Assembly (NCBI RefSeq): GCF_016117655.1
Contig: NZ_CP064936.1
Location: 620,001 to 684,000 of the forward strand
Length of the DNA: 64,000 nucleotides
Source: Treponema peruense
GTDB taxonomy: Bacteria > Spirochaetota > Spirochaetia > Treponematales > Treponemataceae
Reading direction: 5' to 3'
Positions 51,263 to 59,365 of the stretch are shown one piece after another. The notes beneath the pieces were generated by a model. It was given only the letters and a program-made list of their open reading frames with translations. It did not search any database and had not been told where the DNA came from. Every line of letters starts with the position of its first letter. Position 1 is the first letter of the stretch. Position numbers and translations under genes: made by a program.

Positions 51263-51342
51263 ATACATTCGCACTATTGTGTGCAGAAAATTGTATTTTA
51301 GGTCTTAACCCCGTTCGTGAGAGACCTTTGGAGGACAAGAAA

Positions 51343-51609
51343 GTGGTAAAAATCAGACTTAAGAAGTTTGGTACAAACAAACGCCCCTTCTATCGTATCG
51401 TAGTTGTGGACTCACGCAAACCACGTGACGGAATGACAATCGAAGAGATCGGACAGTACCATCCTATCGACGTTGAAGAAAAGCAGGTTGCCTTTAAGGA
51501 AGACCGCGCAAAGTACTGGCTCAGCGTAGGCGCACAGCCTTCACCAATTGTAAAGAAGATTTTCAATACAAAGGGTCTGTCTGTAGCAGGAACAGCAATC
51601 ACCAAGTAG
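51343..51609 (+). CDS. rpsP: 30S ribosomal protein S16 (GTG start)
   Basis: The GTG at 51343 is chosen because GGAGG lies 8 nt upstream and the S16 fold begins there ([20 protein letters not shown]). The 88-residue protein has the normal length and ends in a short tail. It binds 16S rRNA. It heads the S16-KhpA-RimM-TrmD-L19 operon. Confidence 0.95.
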   Translation: MVKIRLKKFGTNKRPFYRIVVVDSRKPRDGMTIEEIGQYHPIDVEEKQVAFKEDRAKYWLSVGAQPSPIVKKIFNTKGLSVAGTAITK

Positions 51610-51626
51610 TTTTCGGAGAGTAGGTA

Positions 51627-51860
51627 ATGGAAAAAGACCTGATTGAATACATTGCAAAATCATTGGTCGATGATCCAGCTTCAGTCTCCGTAACGGAAAC
51701 CGAGGGTGAGCGCGGACCTGTTCTTCAATTGAGCGTTGCCCAGAGTGATATCGGTAAGGTTATTGGCAAATACGGTCGTATTGCAAAAGCTCTGCGTACT
51801 GTTTTGAGCGCATCCGCTAACAAAGACGGAAGGCGTTACAGCCTGGAAATTCTGGACTGA
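51627..51860 (+). CDS. khpA: KH-domain RNA-binding protein KhpA
   Basis: The 77-residue single KH-domain protein shows GKVIGKYGRIAKALRTVL, the GxxG RNA-binding loop. KhpA forms a partner with KhpB and affects small RNAs and cell division in other bacteria. It lies 17 nt downstream of rpsP, its conserved position; GGAGAG precedes it. Confidence 0.92.
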   Translation: MEKDLIEYIAKSLVDDPASVSVTETEGERGPVLQLSVAQSDIGKVIGKYGRIAKALRTVLSASANKDGRRYSLEILD

Positions 51861-51868
51861 CGGCATCG

Positions 51869-52450
51869 ATGGTAGAGCAGTTTGTAGTGGGCGTTGTTCG
51901 TGGTACACACGGTATCGCGGGCGAGTTAAAAGTAGAAAGCACTTCCGGCGAGTACGAACACTTTGTTGGTATGGAAGAAGTGACTTTGACACATGGAACG
52001 GAGTCAAGGCTGTTCAAGGTTGAATATGCCAAGCCGGCTTCTGGAACATTGTATCTTAAACTGGTTGGAATAAGTACACCTGAAAAAGCTGCAGAATACA
52101 ACAGGTGGCAGATCGTAGTTCCAAGAAAAAACGCGCACCCTTTGCAGGAAGGTGAGTGGTACATTGAGGATCTTAAGGGATGCTCGGTGATTTATTATAA
52201 CGGAGCGGTGGAACCGGAAGATGATTCCGAGTCTGTCGTTGGGACTGTCACAGACGTAAAGGAAGGCGGATCGGGTTATCTCGTTGAGATTTCGCTGTCC
52301 GAGAGTTGTTCCTTGCTGCGTGAAGATGTCAGAATGTCAAAGGGTTCAAAGCCCAGAAGCGTTTTTGTTCCATTCAATGATGAATTTATTGGAACAGTTG
52401 ATGTTGAGCGTAGAAAGATGCGGCTGATGCACCTCTGGATTCTGGAGTAA
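51869..52450 (+). CDS. rimM: Ribosome maturation factor RimM
   Basis: The 193-residue protein has the RimM N-terminal beta barrel (FVVGVVRGTHGIAGELKVES) and a C-terminal PRC-barrel domain (EWYIEDLKGCSVI and VFVPFNDEFI). It helps assemble the 30S head with S19. Its ATG follows khpA by 8 nt with little ribosome site, suggesting coupling. Confidence 0.92.
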   Translation: MVEQFVVGVVRGTHGIAGELKVESTSGEYEHFVGMEEVTLTHGTESRLFKVEYAKPASGTLYLKLVGISTPEKAAEYNRWQIVVPRKNAHPLQEGEWYIEDLKGCSVIYYNGAVEPEDDSESVVGTVTDVKEGGSGYLVEISLSESCSLLREDVRMSKGSKPRSVFVPFNDEFIGTVDVERRKMRLMHLWILE

Positions 52451-52454
52451 TTCC

Positions 52455-53312
52455 ATGAAATTTACTGTGCTGACCTTGTTTCCTGAGATACCGCGTGCTT
52501 TTTTTGAAAGTTCGATCATGGCAAAAGCGGTGGAAAAGGGAATTATTGCCTACGATTTGGTGAATATCAGGGATTTTGCCTTTGATAGACACCGTACTTG
52601 TGATGACGCTCCGTATGGCGGAGGAGCCGGACAGCTTTTGTTGCCGGAACCTTTAGGACGCGCTTTGGACAGCGTAGAGGCTTATAAAAAGCAGAAGCAT
52701 GTGGTTTATGTCACGCCGAGCGGAAAGCCTTTTACACAAAAAAAAGCACTTGAATTCAGTCGGATGGACGAACTTGTTCTTGTCTGCGGAAGATACGAAG
52801 GTATTGACCAGAGGATAATTGACACTTACGTTGACGAAGAAATCTCCATAGGGGATTATGTCATGTCAAGCGGTGAAGTTGCAGCCACAGTTATAGTCGA
52901 TAGTGTTTATCGGCTGGTGGAAGGCGTCATAACCGAAGAGTCACTGGACGAGGAAAGTTTTACCGGCGCGCTTTTGGAATATCCCCAGTATACACGGCCG
53001 AATGTTTACAGGGGCCTGGAAGTACCCGAAGTTTTGACGGGCGGCAACCATGAAGAAATCCGAAAGTGGCGGCTTCGTAAGAGCCTTCAGAAAACGCTTA
53101 TGAACAGACCTGATCTGATTCAAAGGGCAAGACTGACTGGTACTCTTTCTGAAGAGGCCGAAAAAATGATCGAAGAACTTGCGGACTTTGTTACGTACAA
53201 AAATGACCGCAAGAACAGCCGTAAGCTTAGAGCGTTAAGAGCCCGTTATGAGCGAAAATATTCTTCCAAAGCAAACGGTGATGACCAGGAGAAAAAAGAT
53301 GGATCTTATTAA
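52455..53312 (+). CDS. trmD: tRNA (guanine37-N1)-methyltransferase TrmD
   Basis: The 285-residue SPOUT methyltransferase has [20 protein letters not shown], the deep-knot SAM site [13 protein letters not shown] with [14 protein letters not shown], and C-terminal [20 protein letters not shown] and RKWRL. It methylates G37 next to the anticodon, preventing +1 frameshifts. A tail of about 40 lysine/arginine-rich residues follows the usual end; the last 14 nt overlap rplS. Confidence 0.95.
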   Translation: MKFTVLTLFPEIPRAFFESSIMAKAVEKGIIAYDLVNIRDFAFDRHRTCDDAPYGGGAGQLLLPEPLGRALDSVEAYKKQKHVVYVTPSGKPFTQKKALEFSRMDELVLVCGRYEGIDQRIIDTYVDEEISIGDYVMSSGEVAATVIVDSVYRLVEGVITEESLDEESFTGALLEYPQYTRPNVYRGLEVPEVLTGGNHEEIRKWRLRKSLQKTLMNRPDLIQRARLTGTLSEEAEKMIEELADFVTYKNDRKNSRKLRALRARYERKYSSKANGDDQEKKDGSY

Positions 53313-53775
53313 AACCATTGAAGAAAAGCAGAAGAAACCCAATGCAGAGACTTTTAAGGTAGGAGACACTGTAAAGGTTCACTTTGAAATTATCGAAGGA
53401 AAGACAAAGCGTATTCAGATTTTTGAAGGACTTGTTATTTGCATGAAGAATTCAGGAATCGGCAAGACATTTACTGTACGCAAGACAAGTTACGGTGTTG
53501 GTGTTGAGCGTGTATTCCCTCTTCACAGCCCGCGCGTAATGAAGGTAGAGCTTGTACGCCCCGGAAAAGTTCGCCGCTCAAAGATTTACTACGTTCGCGA
53601 CAAGGTTGGTAAGGCTGCAAAGATTAAGGAACTTCTTGGACCTAAGGCTATGGCAGCATTTGCAGCAAACAGAGCCGCACAGAAGGCTGCAGACGCAGCA
53701 GAAGTTGCTCTCAATGCAGAGATAAAGGCAGAAGTTGCAGCAGAAGCAGCAGCAAACAAGGCCGCAAAGAAATAA
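53299..53775 (+). CDS. rplS: 50S ribosomal protein L19 with an Ala/Lys-rich C-terminal extension
   Basis: The ATG at 53299 is chosen for AGGAG at 53286-53290. The first 115 or so of the 158 residues are standard L19 ([47 protein letters not shown]). The remaining 35-40 residues are a helical, alanine- and charge-rich tail ([20 protein letters not shown]), not normally present. L19 lies at the 30S-50S interface. A strong terminator follows. Confidence 0.94.
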   Translation: MDLIKTIEEKQKKPNAETFKVGDTVKVHFEIIEGKTKRIQIFEGLVICMKNSGIGKTFTVRKTSYGVGVERVFPLHSPRVMKVELVRPGKVRRSKIYYVRDKVGKAAKIKELLGPKAMAAFAANRAAQKAADAAEVALNAEIKAEVAAEAAANKAAKK

Positions 53776-53782
53776 TTATTGA

Positions 53783-53816
53783 GCCGCTGGACTCAAAAAA
53801 GTTCAGCGGTTTTTTT
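53783..53816 (+). terminator. Terminator after rplS, abutting the next start codon
   Basis: CCGCTG (53784-53789) pairs with CAGCGG (53804-53809), followed by seven T residues at 53810-53816. The ATG of the FliK-like gene is the very next codon. Confidence 0.9.
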
Positions 53817-54851
53817 ATGTCTTCTATACAGGTACAGGGCCGTAATGTTTATGCGGCTTCAAATTCAAATTCTTCCATAATAAATGACGGTGATAGTGTT
53901 CTTGTGTGCGTAGAAAAGCCGCTTGGTGACGGTGCAAGCCTTGTTTTGCTGAACGGACAGCGCATAAAAGCTTTTTGTGCAAAAAACCTGGCGGCAGGAG
54001 AAACTTTCAGAGCCGTAGTTTCACATTCACAGGATGGGCGGCTCTTGCTTACAGTTTCTGAAAAGTCCGGCGCAAACAACAGTATTGAACCGCGGCTGGC
54101 AGATTTTCTTGTTTCAAATGCAATCCAAAGTGACGGAATTTCGGTACAGATTGTAATGCTTATGCAACAGTTTGGTGTAAAAATTGACTGCGGTATTCTG
54201 CGGCGTGCCCGTGAATTGTCTGCAAAATTTCCCGGAAAAGAAAAACTTGCAGCAGAAGCAGCCTCAATTCTTATGGAAAAAGGCATAGAACCAGAATATT
54301 CGCTTGTCTGCAGAATGCTAGGCATTACGGACGGCAGTTTTGATACCTCACCGCAGTCACAGAATCACGGGGAAGAGCAGAAGTTTGCAGACGGGGAGGG
54401 AACGTATTTTGGACTGTTCGGCAAAATTCCTCAGGCAAAGGAAGGACTGCTTGCTCTTTTGAACCACTCATCATTTTCTTCTGACAAACATTGGATTTGT
54501 GTTCCGTTTGAGCTGAACAATGCACATTTCAATGCAAAAGGTACCCTGTCTTTTTTACTGAATCTTAATTCAAAATTAACTGAAAAAATAAGAATTAAAT
54601 GTAATACAGACTATACAAATTATATTTTTGTGCTATACTATAGCAAAAGCAAGGTAAAGGAAGTGCGGTTCTGTACATTACCGCCGCTTTTGACCTCACA
54701 AATTCATAACGAGGAAAAGTGGCTTGGAGACTTGTTTAGTTCCGGCATGAACACAAGCAATTCTGTGCCAGTAACCTATTCCTCCTTGACTTTAACTGAA
54801 AGCCTTTGCGCTGATGACCAAATTCCCATTACATTTGAAGATATTGTATGA
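53817..54851 (+). CDS. FliK-like protein (YlqG position)
   Basis: The 344-residue protein begins with a beta-rich domain (VLVCVEKPLGDGASLVLLNG and FRAVVSHSQDGRLLLTVS) and ends with a region that resembles the C-terminal domain of flagellar hook-length proteins (FELNNAHFNAKGTLSFLLNL). In Bacillus the cognate spot after rplS is occupied by YlqG, with the FlhB-like YlqH next, as here. Function is unproven. The start codon directly follows the terminator U-tract with no ribosome site; upstream codons give no alternative. The ATGA overlap with the FlhB-like gene implies coupling. Confidence 0.65.
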   Translation: MSSIQVQGRNVYAASNSNSSIINDGDSVLVCVEKPLGDGASLVLLNGQRIKAFCAKNLAAGETFRAVVSHSQDGRLLLTVSEKSGANNSIEPRLADFLVSNAIQSDGISVQIVMLMQQFGVKIDCGILRRARELSAKFPGKEKLAAEAASILMEKGIEPEYSLVCRMLGITDGSFDTSPQSQNHGEEQKFADGEGTYFGLFGKIPQAKEGLLALLNHSSFSSDKHWICVPFELNNAHFNAKGTLSFLLNLNSKLTEKIRIKCNTDYTNYIFVLYYSKSKVKEVRFCTLPPLLTSQIHNEEKWLGDLFSSGMNTSNSVPVTYSSLTLTESLCADDQIPITFEDIV

Positions 54852-55114
54852 GCATTAAAGAAGTTCTTTCGGCTGTTTCGCTGAAGTATCCCGGTGATGC
54901 AGAGGCTCCTTTTATTACGGCAAAATCAAAGGGTGAGCTTGCAAAAAAAATGATTGAAATTGCCCGCGATAATTCTGTTCCGATTGTGCGTGATGAGCTT
55001 TTGGAAAATGTTCTTTCGGTTGGTGAAATAGGTGAATGTATTCCCGAAGAGTCATGGAAGGCAGTTGCCGCTGTGTTTGCCATGATTTCAAGTCTGGAAG
55101 AGAGAAAAAGATGA
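54848..55114 (+). CDS. FlhB C-terminal-domain-like protein (YlqH/FlhX type)
   Basis: The 88-residue protein corresponds to the cytoplasmic domain of the export-switch protein FlhB after its NPTH cleavage site: SLKYPGDAEAPFITAKSKGE, MIEIARDNSVPIV and LENVLSVGEIGECIPEESWK. It has no membrane part. Such free domains can substitute for the cleaved FlhB fragment in other bacteria. Start and stop overlap both neighbours by 4 nt, so it is coupled to the FliK-like gene. Confidence 0.85.
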   Translation: MSIKEVLSAVSLKYPGDAEAPFITAKSKGELAKKMIEIARDNSVPIVRDELLENVLSVGEIGECIPEESWKAVAAVFAMISSLEERKR

Positions 55115-55386
55115 ATGTAAAGTTGGATTGTTCAAAGATAACTCTGGGAGTACGCTACAGTGCTCCTGTTTTTTTTGATGACGGGCAGAATATGTTTCTT
55201 GCTGCGGGTCATCCTGCAAAACCTTACCATATAGAAGCTCTTAAAAGATGGTCTGTTCCGTTTCTGCTGACAGAAGGACATCCTATGAGTGAAATAAGGC
55301 AGACTTTTGTTCCTGAAGATGACGGACTTGAAGAACTGGAAGAGTTTGAAGAAGATGAAGATATTGGCGAACTGGAGCCGCTTTGA
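55111..55386 (+). CDS. Small acidic-tailed protein resembling the N-domain of HD-GYP proteins
   Basis: The ATG at 55111 overlaps the previous stop (ATGA); the longer frame upstream is spurious. The 91-residue protein has VRYSAPVFFDDGQNMFLAAG followed by HIEALKRWSVPFLLTEG, which resembles the short N-terminal domain often attached to c-di-GMP phosphodiesterases, then an acidic tail (EELEEFEEDEDIGELE). Function is unknown; no HD-GYP domain is present here. Confidence 0.55.
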   Translation: MNVKLDCSKITLGVRYSAPVFFDDGQNMFLAAGHPAKPYHIEALKRWSVPFLLTEGHPMSEIRQTFVPEDDGLEELEEFEEDEDIGELEPL

Positions 55387-55742
55387 GTTCAACAAGAGAA
55401 AAAGGAGTTTGCGGGGAAAACCGCGCTGCTGAATTTCTGGTTTCAAAAGGGTATAAAATCATTGACAGAAATTTCAGAAACAGGGGCGGTGAAATAGACA
55501 TTATCGCTTTTAAGGAAGAGACTCTCGTTTTTGTAGAAGTAAAGACTCTTCCGAACGGAAGCCCGGAACTTCTTGCACACGAACTTGGCTATTCAAAACA
55601 AAATAAGATTATTAAAACCGCTAAATGTTACCTGCAAAAACATCGACAATATAGTAACGCTTATGTTAGATTTGACGTTCTGGCCCTGGATGTTCCCGGG
55701 CTGGAAAGTGTTCATCATATTGTCAGTGCTTTTTCGGAGTAA
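55383..55742 (+). CDS. yraN: YraN family protein (UPF0102, PD-(D/E)XK fold)
   Basis: The TTG at 55383 overlaps the previous TGA and follows GGAG; no ATG lies in the homologous region. The 119-residue protein has GENRAAEFLVSKGYKIIDRN, RGGEIDIIAF and VFVEVKT, the endonuclease-like core of UPF0102. Its cellular role is unknown. It belongs to the coupled cluster that starts at the FliK-like gene. Confidence 0.88.
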   Translation: MSSTREKGVCGENRAAEFLVSKGYKIIDRNFRNRGGEIDIIAFKEETLVFVEVKTLPNGSPELLAHELGYSKQNKIIKTAKCYLQKHRQYSNAYVRFDVLALDVPGLESVHHIVSAFSE

Positions 55743-55745
55743 TAC

Positions 55746-55934
55746 ATGCAGGTTGCAGAAAATGTAAAAAAAGATTTATCCCTTTCTCCCAGAATTATGG
55801 AACTTAGAAAGAAAATCAATGATGAAAATTATATAAACTCGGCGGTGGATCGGATTGCGGTTATTATGAGCCGGCATATTGTTGACTCGCAGGGTGTTAC
55901 GGGAAACGGCGTTGATTTTCTGCTACGGAGATAG
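55746..55934 (+). CDS. Small FlgM-like protein
   Basis: The 62-residue protein follows yraN by 3 nt. SPRIMELRKKINDENYINSA and DRIAVIMSRHIVD resemble the sigma-28-binding C-terminal half of anti-sigma factor FlgM. Similarity is weak, and the length is short for FlgM (about 90). Context with FliK- and FlhB-like genes agrees with a flagellar link, but this is not proof. Confidence 0.5.
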   Translation: MQVAENVKKDLSLSPRIMELRKKINDENYINSAVDRIAVIMSRHIVDSQGVTGNGVDFLLRR

Positions 55935-55990
55935 ATTTTCTGCGCCTTTTTTAACGGCTTGTGGGTATGGAATATATTTTTGAATTGATT

Positions 55991-55996
55991 TATACT
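55991..55996 (+). promoter_or_regulatory. -10 box of the zinc-ribbon-like gene, apparently leaderless
   Basis: TATACT ends 8 nt before the ATG at 56005, and there is no Shine-Dalgarno. Confidence 0.5.
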
Positions 55997-56004
55997 GAAT
56001 ATAT

Positions 56005-56481
56005 ATGAGCAGAGACAGACATTCCAGAAGACATGGAAATAATTGGCGCGGCGGCCAGAGACGTGACAGGGACGATTTTAACAGTGTTCCTGCCAAAAGT
56101 ACATTCAGGCCTCCAAGAGCCGTTACCCCTGAACAGATAAGGGAAGATGAAAACGCCATAAGAGAATTCAAAAGCAGCAATCAGCCAGTCTGTCCAAAAT
56201 GCGGATTTGCTATCGGGGATTTGACAAGTGCGCTTCCTGACAGAACTACCGGTGAACCCATTCACTTTGACTGTGCCCTTGATGAACTTATGCAGACAGA
56301 AAAACTTGCTCCCGGTGAAAAAATCGCGTATATAGGACAGGGACGTTTTGGTGTTTTGAACCGCCCCAATCCGCATGATGTAAAGCATTTTACGATAACA
56401 AGAATAATTGAATGGGAAGACAAGGATTCAAAGGGTGCGTGGCGCTCCGAACTTGCCGAACTGTTCAGCCATGTAAGATAA
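56005..56481 (+). CDS. Conserved protein with basic N-terminus and CxxC-type site
   Basis: The 158-residue protein has an Arg/His/Asp-rich disordered start (MSRDRHSRRHGNNWRGGQRR), then a region with CPKCGFAIGDLTSALPDRTT and PIHFDCALDEL, so Cys, Cys, His and Cys could bind zinc. The C-terminus (AYIGQGRFGVLNRPNPHDVK) has no recognised domain. I believe it is conserved in treponemes; the basic tail would suit RNA binding, which is an inference. Confidence 0.65.
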   Translation: MSRDRHSRRHGNNWRGGQRRDRDDFNSVPAKSTFRPPRAVTPEQIREDENAIREFKSSNQPVCPKCGFAIGDLTSALPDRTTGEPIHFDCALDELMQTEKLAPGEKIAYIGQGRFGVLNRPNPHDVKHFTITRIIEWEDKDSKGAWRSELAELFSHVR

Positions 56482-56530
56482 TGCAGTTTTTTGGGAAACT
56501 AAAGTTTTTGTAGCTTTCCAGTATTTTTGG

Positions 56531-56559
56531 TTGCAATGATTTTCAAAATCTTCTATAAT
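56531..56559 (+). promoter_or_regulatory. Promoter of tRNA-Leu(TAA)
   Basis: TTGCAA (56531-56536), 17-nt spacer and TATAAT (56554-56559), 12 nt before the tRNA. Confidence 0.7.
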
Positions 56560-56571
56560 AGCAAAACATTC

Positions 56572-56657
56572 GCCAGGATGGTGGAATAGGTAGACACAAG
56601 GGACTTAAAATCCCTCGGCTGCAAACAGCCGTGCCGGTTCGATTCCGGTTCCTGGCA
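56572..56657 (+). tRNA. tRNA-Leu (anticodon TAA)
   Basis: The 86-nt class II cloverleaf has acceptor GCCAGGA/TCCTGGC, anticodon loop CTTAAAA, a long variable arm (CGGCTGCAAACAGCCG) and T loop TTCGATT. Discriminator A; the CCA tail is not encoded. Confidence 0.95.
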
Positions 56658-56662
56658 GATGT

Positions 56663-56694
56663 AAGACAGCCTCAAAAGGGTTGTCTTTTTTTTT
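56663..56694 (+). terminator. Terminator after tRNA-Leu(TAA)
   Basis: AAGACAGCC (56663-56671) pairs with GGGTTGTCTT, followed by nine T residues. The tatD start codon lies 12 nt further. Confidence 0.85.
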
Positions 56695-56705
56695 GGGAAA
56701 AAATT

Positions 56706-57590
56706 ATGTATACAGACACTCATTTTCACTTCAGTTACTTTTCACAAAACGGCGAAGACTTTGGTACAGGAATTCTTGAAACTATGGCAAAAGATTCTGC
56801 ATTTTTGGGACTTGATGTCGGTACAAAATGTGACGATTTACTTAGCCGCCGCGATTTTATTTCTGACTGCATAGAAGCAATTTCTGATTCAAATACAAAG
56901 CATAAGTGTGAGAGGATGATAAGGTTTAGCGCGGGAATCTGGCCTGACGTGGAGTCTATTAAAAACCGTGAGTCCTGTATGGAAACACTGCGCGAACAGA
57001 TTAAAGAATTCAAAGAAGAAGGTGATGTTTTTTCAAATCATCTTGTGGCAATAGGTGAAGCCGGACTGGATCACCACTGGAATCCTTCTGGTGCAGACGG
57101 AAGAAGCGAAGATGATTTTGATACCGCCGTTTATGAAGGTGAGCGCGAACTTTTTGCCATGCAGCTGGAACTTGCACGCGAACTTGACCTGCCGTTTATT
57201 GTTCATAGCCGCGACGCTTTTGACGATACGCTTGATGTAATAAAAAACTGCGGCTACAACAAAGGTGTAATCCATTGTTTTTCTTACGGAATGGAAGAAG
57301 CCAGAAAATTTCTGGATTTGGGCTGGTACATTGCATTCGGCGGCGGCGTCACTTATACAAAGAAAAGCCGTATGGATGAAATGAATGAACTTCTGCGCTT
57401 TGTTCCAGATGACAGAATTCTTCTTGAAACAGATGCACCGTATCTTGCGCCGGTTCCACTGAGGGGAACAGAAAATTCTCCTGTTAACGTGCGCTATACT
57501 TATGAATTTATTTCACAAAGACGCGGCGTTTCAATAAAAAAACTCTGCGATATTGTAGACTCAAACTGCAGGACGTTGTTCAATATGTAA
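56706..57590 (+). CDS. TatD-family metal-dependent hydrolase
   Basis: The ATG at 56706 starts the family homology (TDTHFHFSYF, the H-x-H metal site). The 294-residue protein also has AIGEAGLDHHWN (Glu), PFIVHSRDAF (His), GVIHCFSYG (His) and LLETDAPYLAP (Asp), so all metal ligands are present. TatD proteins are 3'-5' DNA/RNA nucleases or D-aminoacyl-tRNA deacylases. The ribosome site is weak (GGGAAA). It begins 12 nt after the tRNA terminator, so its transcription may depend on read-through. Confidence 0.9.
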   Translation: MYTDTHFHFSYFSQNGEDFGTGILETMAKDSAFLGLDVGTKCDDLLSRRDFISDCIEAISDSNTKHKCERMIRFSAGIWPDVESIKNRESCMETLREQIKEFKEEGDVFSNHLVAIGEAGLDHHWNPSGADGRSEDDFDTAVYEGERELFAMQLELARELDLPFIVHSRDAFDDTLDVIKNCGYNKGVIHCFSYGMEEARKFLDLGWYIAFGGGVTYTKKSRMDEMNELLRFVPDDRILLETDAPYLAPVPLRGTENSPVNVRYTYEFISQRRGVSIKKLCDIVDSNCRTLFNM

Positions 57591-57620
57591 AAAAAAGCAC
57601 CCGCTGAGCGGGTGCTTTTT
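57591..57620. terminator. Terminator after tatD
   Basis: GCACCCGC (57597-57604) and GCGGGTGC (57608-57615) form a perfect stem around TGA, with A and T tracts on both sides. Confidence 0.9.
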
Positions 57621-57629
57621 ATTTGAAAT

Positions 57630-57662
57630 AATAACAATCTGCCTCCTAGGCAGATTGTTATT
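57630..57662. repeat. 15-bp perfect hairpin between tatD and pgi
   Basis: AATAACAATCTGCCT (57630-57644) pairs perfectly with 57648-57662 around a 3-nt loop. No T-tract follows on the plus side. It stands 10 bp after an ordinary terminator and touches the pgi stop codon region. Confidence 0.8.
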
Positions 57663-57663
57663 C

Positions 57664-59256
57664 CTATTTTATAAGAAGATCTGCGTATGCCTTGAGAGCG
57701 CCGCTTGTTTCTCCTGCAAGAACTGACTTTGCAAGAGTCTTTCCAAGCTGGACACCTTCCTGGTCAAAACTGTTTACATTCCAGAGGAAGCCCTGGAACA
57801 TTACTTTGTTTTCAAAGTGTGCAAGAAGTGCTCCTATTGATTCAGGTGTTACGCTGTCTCCGTAGATGAGGCTTGAAGGTCTTTCACCGGCAAAGAATTT
57901 GTTGGGGTTGGAGTCAGATTTTCCGCATGCAAAGGCTACAATCTGTGCTGCAACGTTTGCCCCCAGTTTTGCCTGACTTGTTGAACCCTGGATTACTACA
58001 TCTTTTCCGGTCTGATTGTTTTTGTATGCAATGAACTGAAGCGGAATGATGTTTGTTCCCTGGTGCAGAAGCTGGTAGAATGAGTGCTGCCCGTTTGTTC
58101 CCGGTTCTCCGAAGATAACAGGTCCTGTAACGTAGTCAATCTTTTCTCCAAAGCGGTTAACGCTCTTTCCGTTTGACTCCATGTCGAGCTGCTGCAGGTG
58201 GGCCGGGAATCTTGAAAGTGCCTGTGAGTAAGGGAGAACTGCTGTTGAAGGATATTCCTGAACGTTGCGCTCGTAAACGCCGATTAATGCGTCAAGAAGT
58301 GCTGCATTCTTTGTTACGTCTTTTTCTACAGAAAGCTTGTCTTCTTCTGCCGCTCCCTTAAGGAAATCTTCAAATGCTTTTGGTCCGAATGCGAGGCTTA
58401 AAATTGCTCCGCCGACTGCAGAAGTAGAAGAGTAGCGTCCGCCGATGTAGTCATCCATAAAGAATGCTGCAAGATAGTCGGGACTTTTTGCAAGGGGACT
58501 TGTTTCGCTTGTAACTGCAATCATGTGCTTTGAAGGATCAAGGCCTGCATTTTTAAGATATTCGTTTACAAAAGACTGGTTTGTAAGGGTTTCGAGTGTT
58601 GTTCCGCTTTTTGAGACAAGAACGAAAATTGTCTTTGAAAGATCAATTGATGCAAGAACAGATGCGGCGTCATCAGGGTCAACGTTTGAGATGAAGTGTG
58701 CGTCCATCATGAATGTTCCCTTTGCCTTTGCCCAGTTTTCGAGTGCAAGGTAAATGGCTCTCGGACCAAGATCACTTCCGCCGATTCCTATCTGGCATAC
58801 TGTTGTGTATTTTTCGCCTTTTTCGTTAAGGATTTTTCCTGAATGAACCTTGTCTGCAAAGGCTGCAATGTTTTTGCGCTGTGTTTCGTAGAAGTCGCGT
58901 TTGTCTGTTCCGTCTGCATTGACTGCCTCTCCAAGCTGTCCGCGTGTAAGCTGGTGAAGAACCATTCTTTTTTCACCCAGATTCACTACTTCGCCGTTGT
59001 AAAGCGCGCGGAATTTTTCAAGGAGCTGGTCTTCGTCTGCAATCTGCTGGAAAACAGAAAGAAGCTGTTCGTTTACCTGTTTGGCTGCGTAGTTGTAGGT
59101 GAGTCCGCCGCCCATGGGTACAGAATATTTTGAGACACGGACTGCGCCGTTTTCTCCCTGAAGTTCCTTTGCTACTGAAACGGAATTCTTTAGGCTCAGG
59201 AGTTTCTTGAAACTTTCGAGTTTGTCCAGATTGTTCCAATTGATTGTTGATGCCAT
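57664..59256 (-). CDS. pgi: Glucose-6-phosphate isomerase
   Basis: The 530-residue enzyme has FVLVSKSGTTLETLTNQSF and GEPGTNGQHSFYQLLHQGT, the two family signatures, and the catalytic Glu and His within them. It interconverts glucose-6- and fructose-6-phosphate in glycolysis, feeding the phosphofructokinase encoded at 43 kb. AGAGG precedes the ATG. Confidence 0.96.
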   Translation of the reverse strand: MASTINWNNLDKLESFKKLLSLKNSVSVAKELQGENGAVRVSKYSVPMGGGLTYNYAAKQVNEQLLSVFQQIADEDQLLEKFRALYNGEVVNLGEKRMVLHQLTRGQLGEAVNADGTDKRDFYETQRKNIAAFADKVHSGKILNEKGEKYTTVCQIGIGGSDLGPRAIYLALENWAKAKGTFMMDAHFISNVDPDDAASVLASIDLSKTIFVLVSKSGTTLETLTNQSFVNEYLKNAGLDPSKHMIAVTSETSPLAKSPDYLAAFFMDDYIGGRYSSTSAVGGAILSLAFGPKAFEDFLKGAAEEDKLSVEKDVTKNAALLDALIGVYERNVQEYPSTAVLPYSQALSRFPAHLQQLDMESNGKSVNRFGEKIDYVTGPVIFGEPGTNGQHSFYQLLHQGTNIIPLQFIAYKNNQTGKDVVIQGSTSQAKLGANVAAQIVAFACGKSDSNPNKFFAGERPSSLIYGDSVTPESIGALLAHFENKVMFQGFLWNVNSFDQEGVQLGKTLAKSVLAGETSGALKAYADLLIK

Positions 59257-59365
59257 AACTGCCTCTGTTATTTGATTTTGTGAAAGCCAAAAGCGGTTTT
59301 CACAAGCGAAACTATATCAGAAAATACTGAAATATGCTACAATACAGAAAAATATCGGAGTTAAT

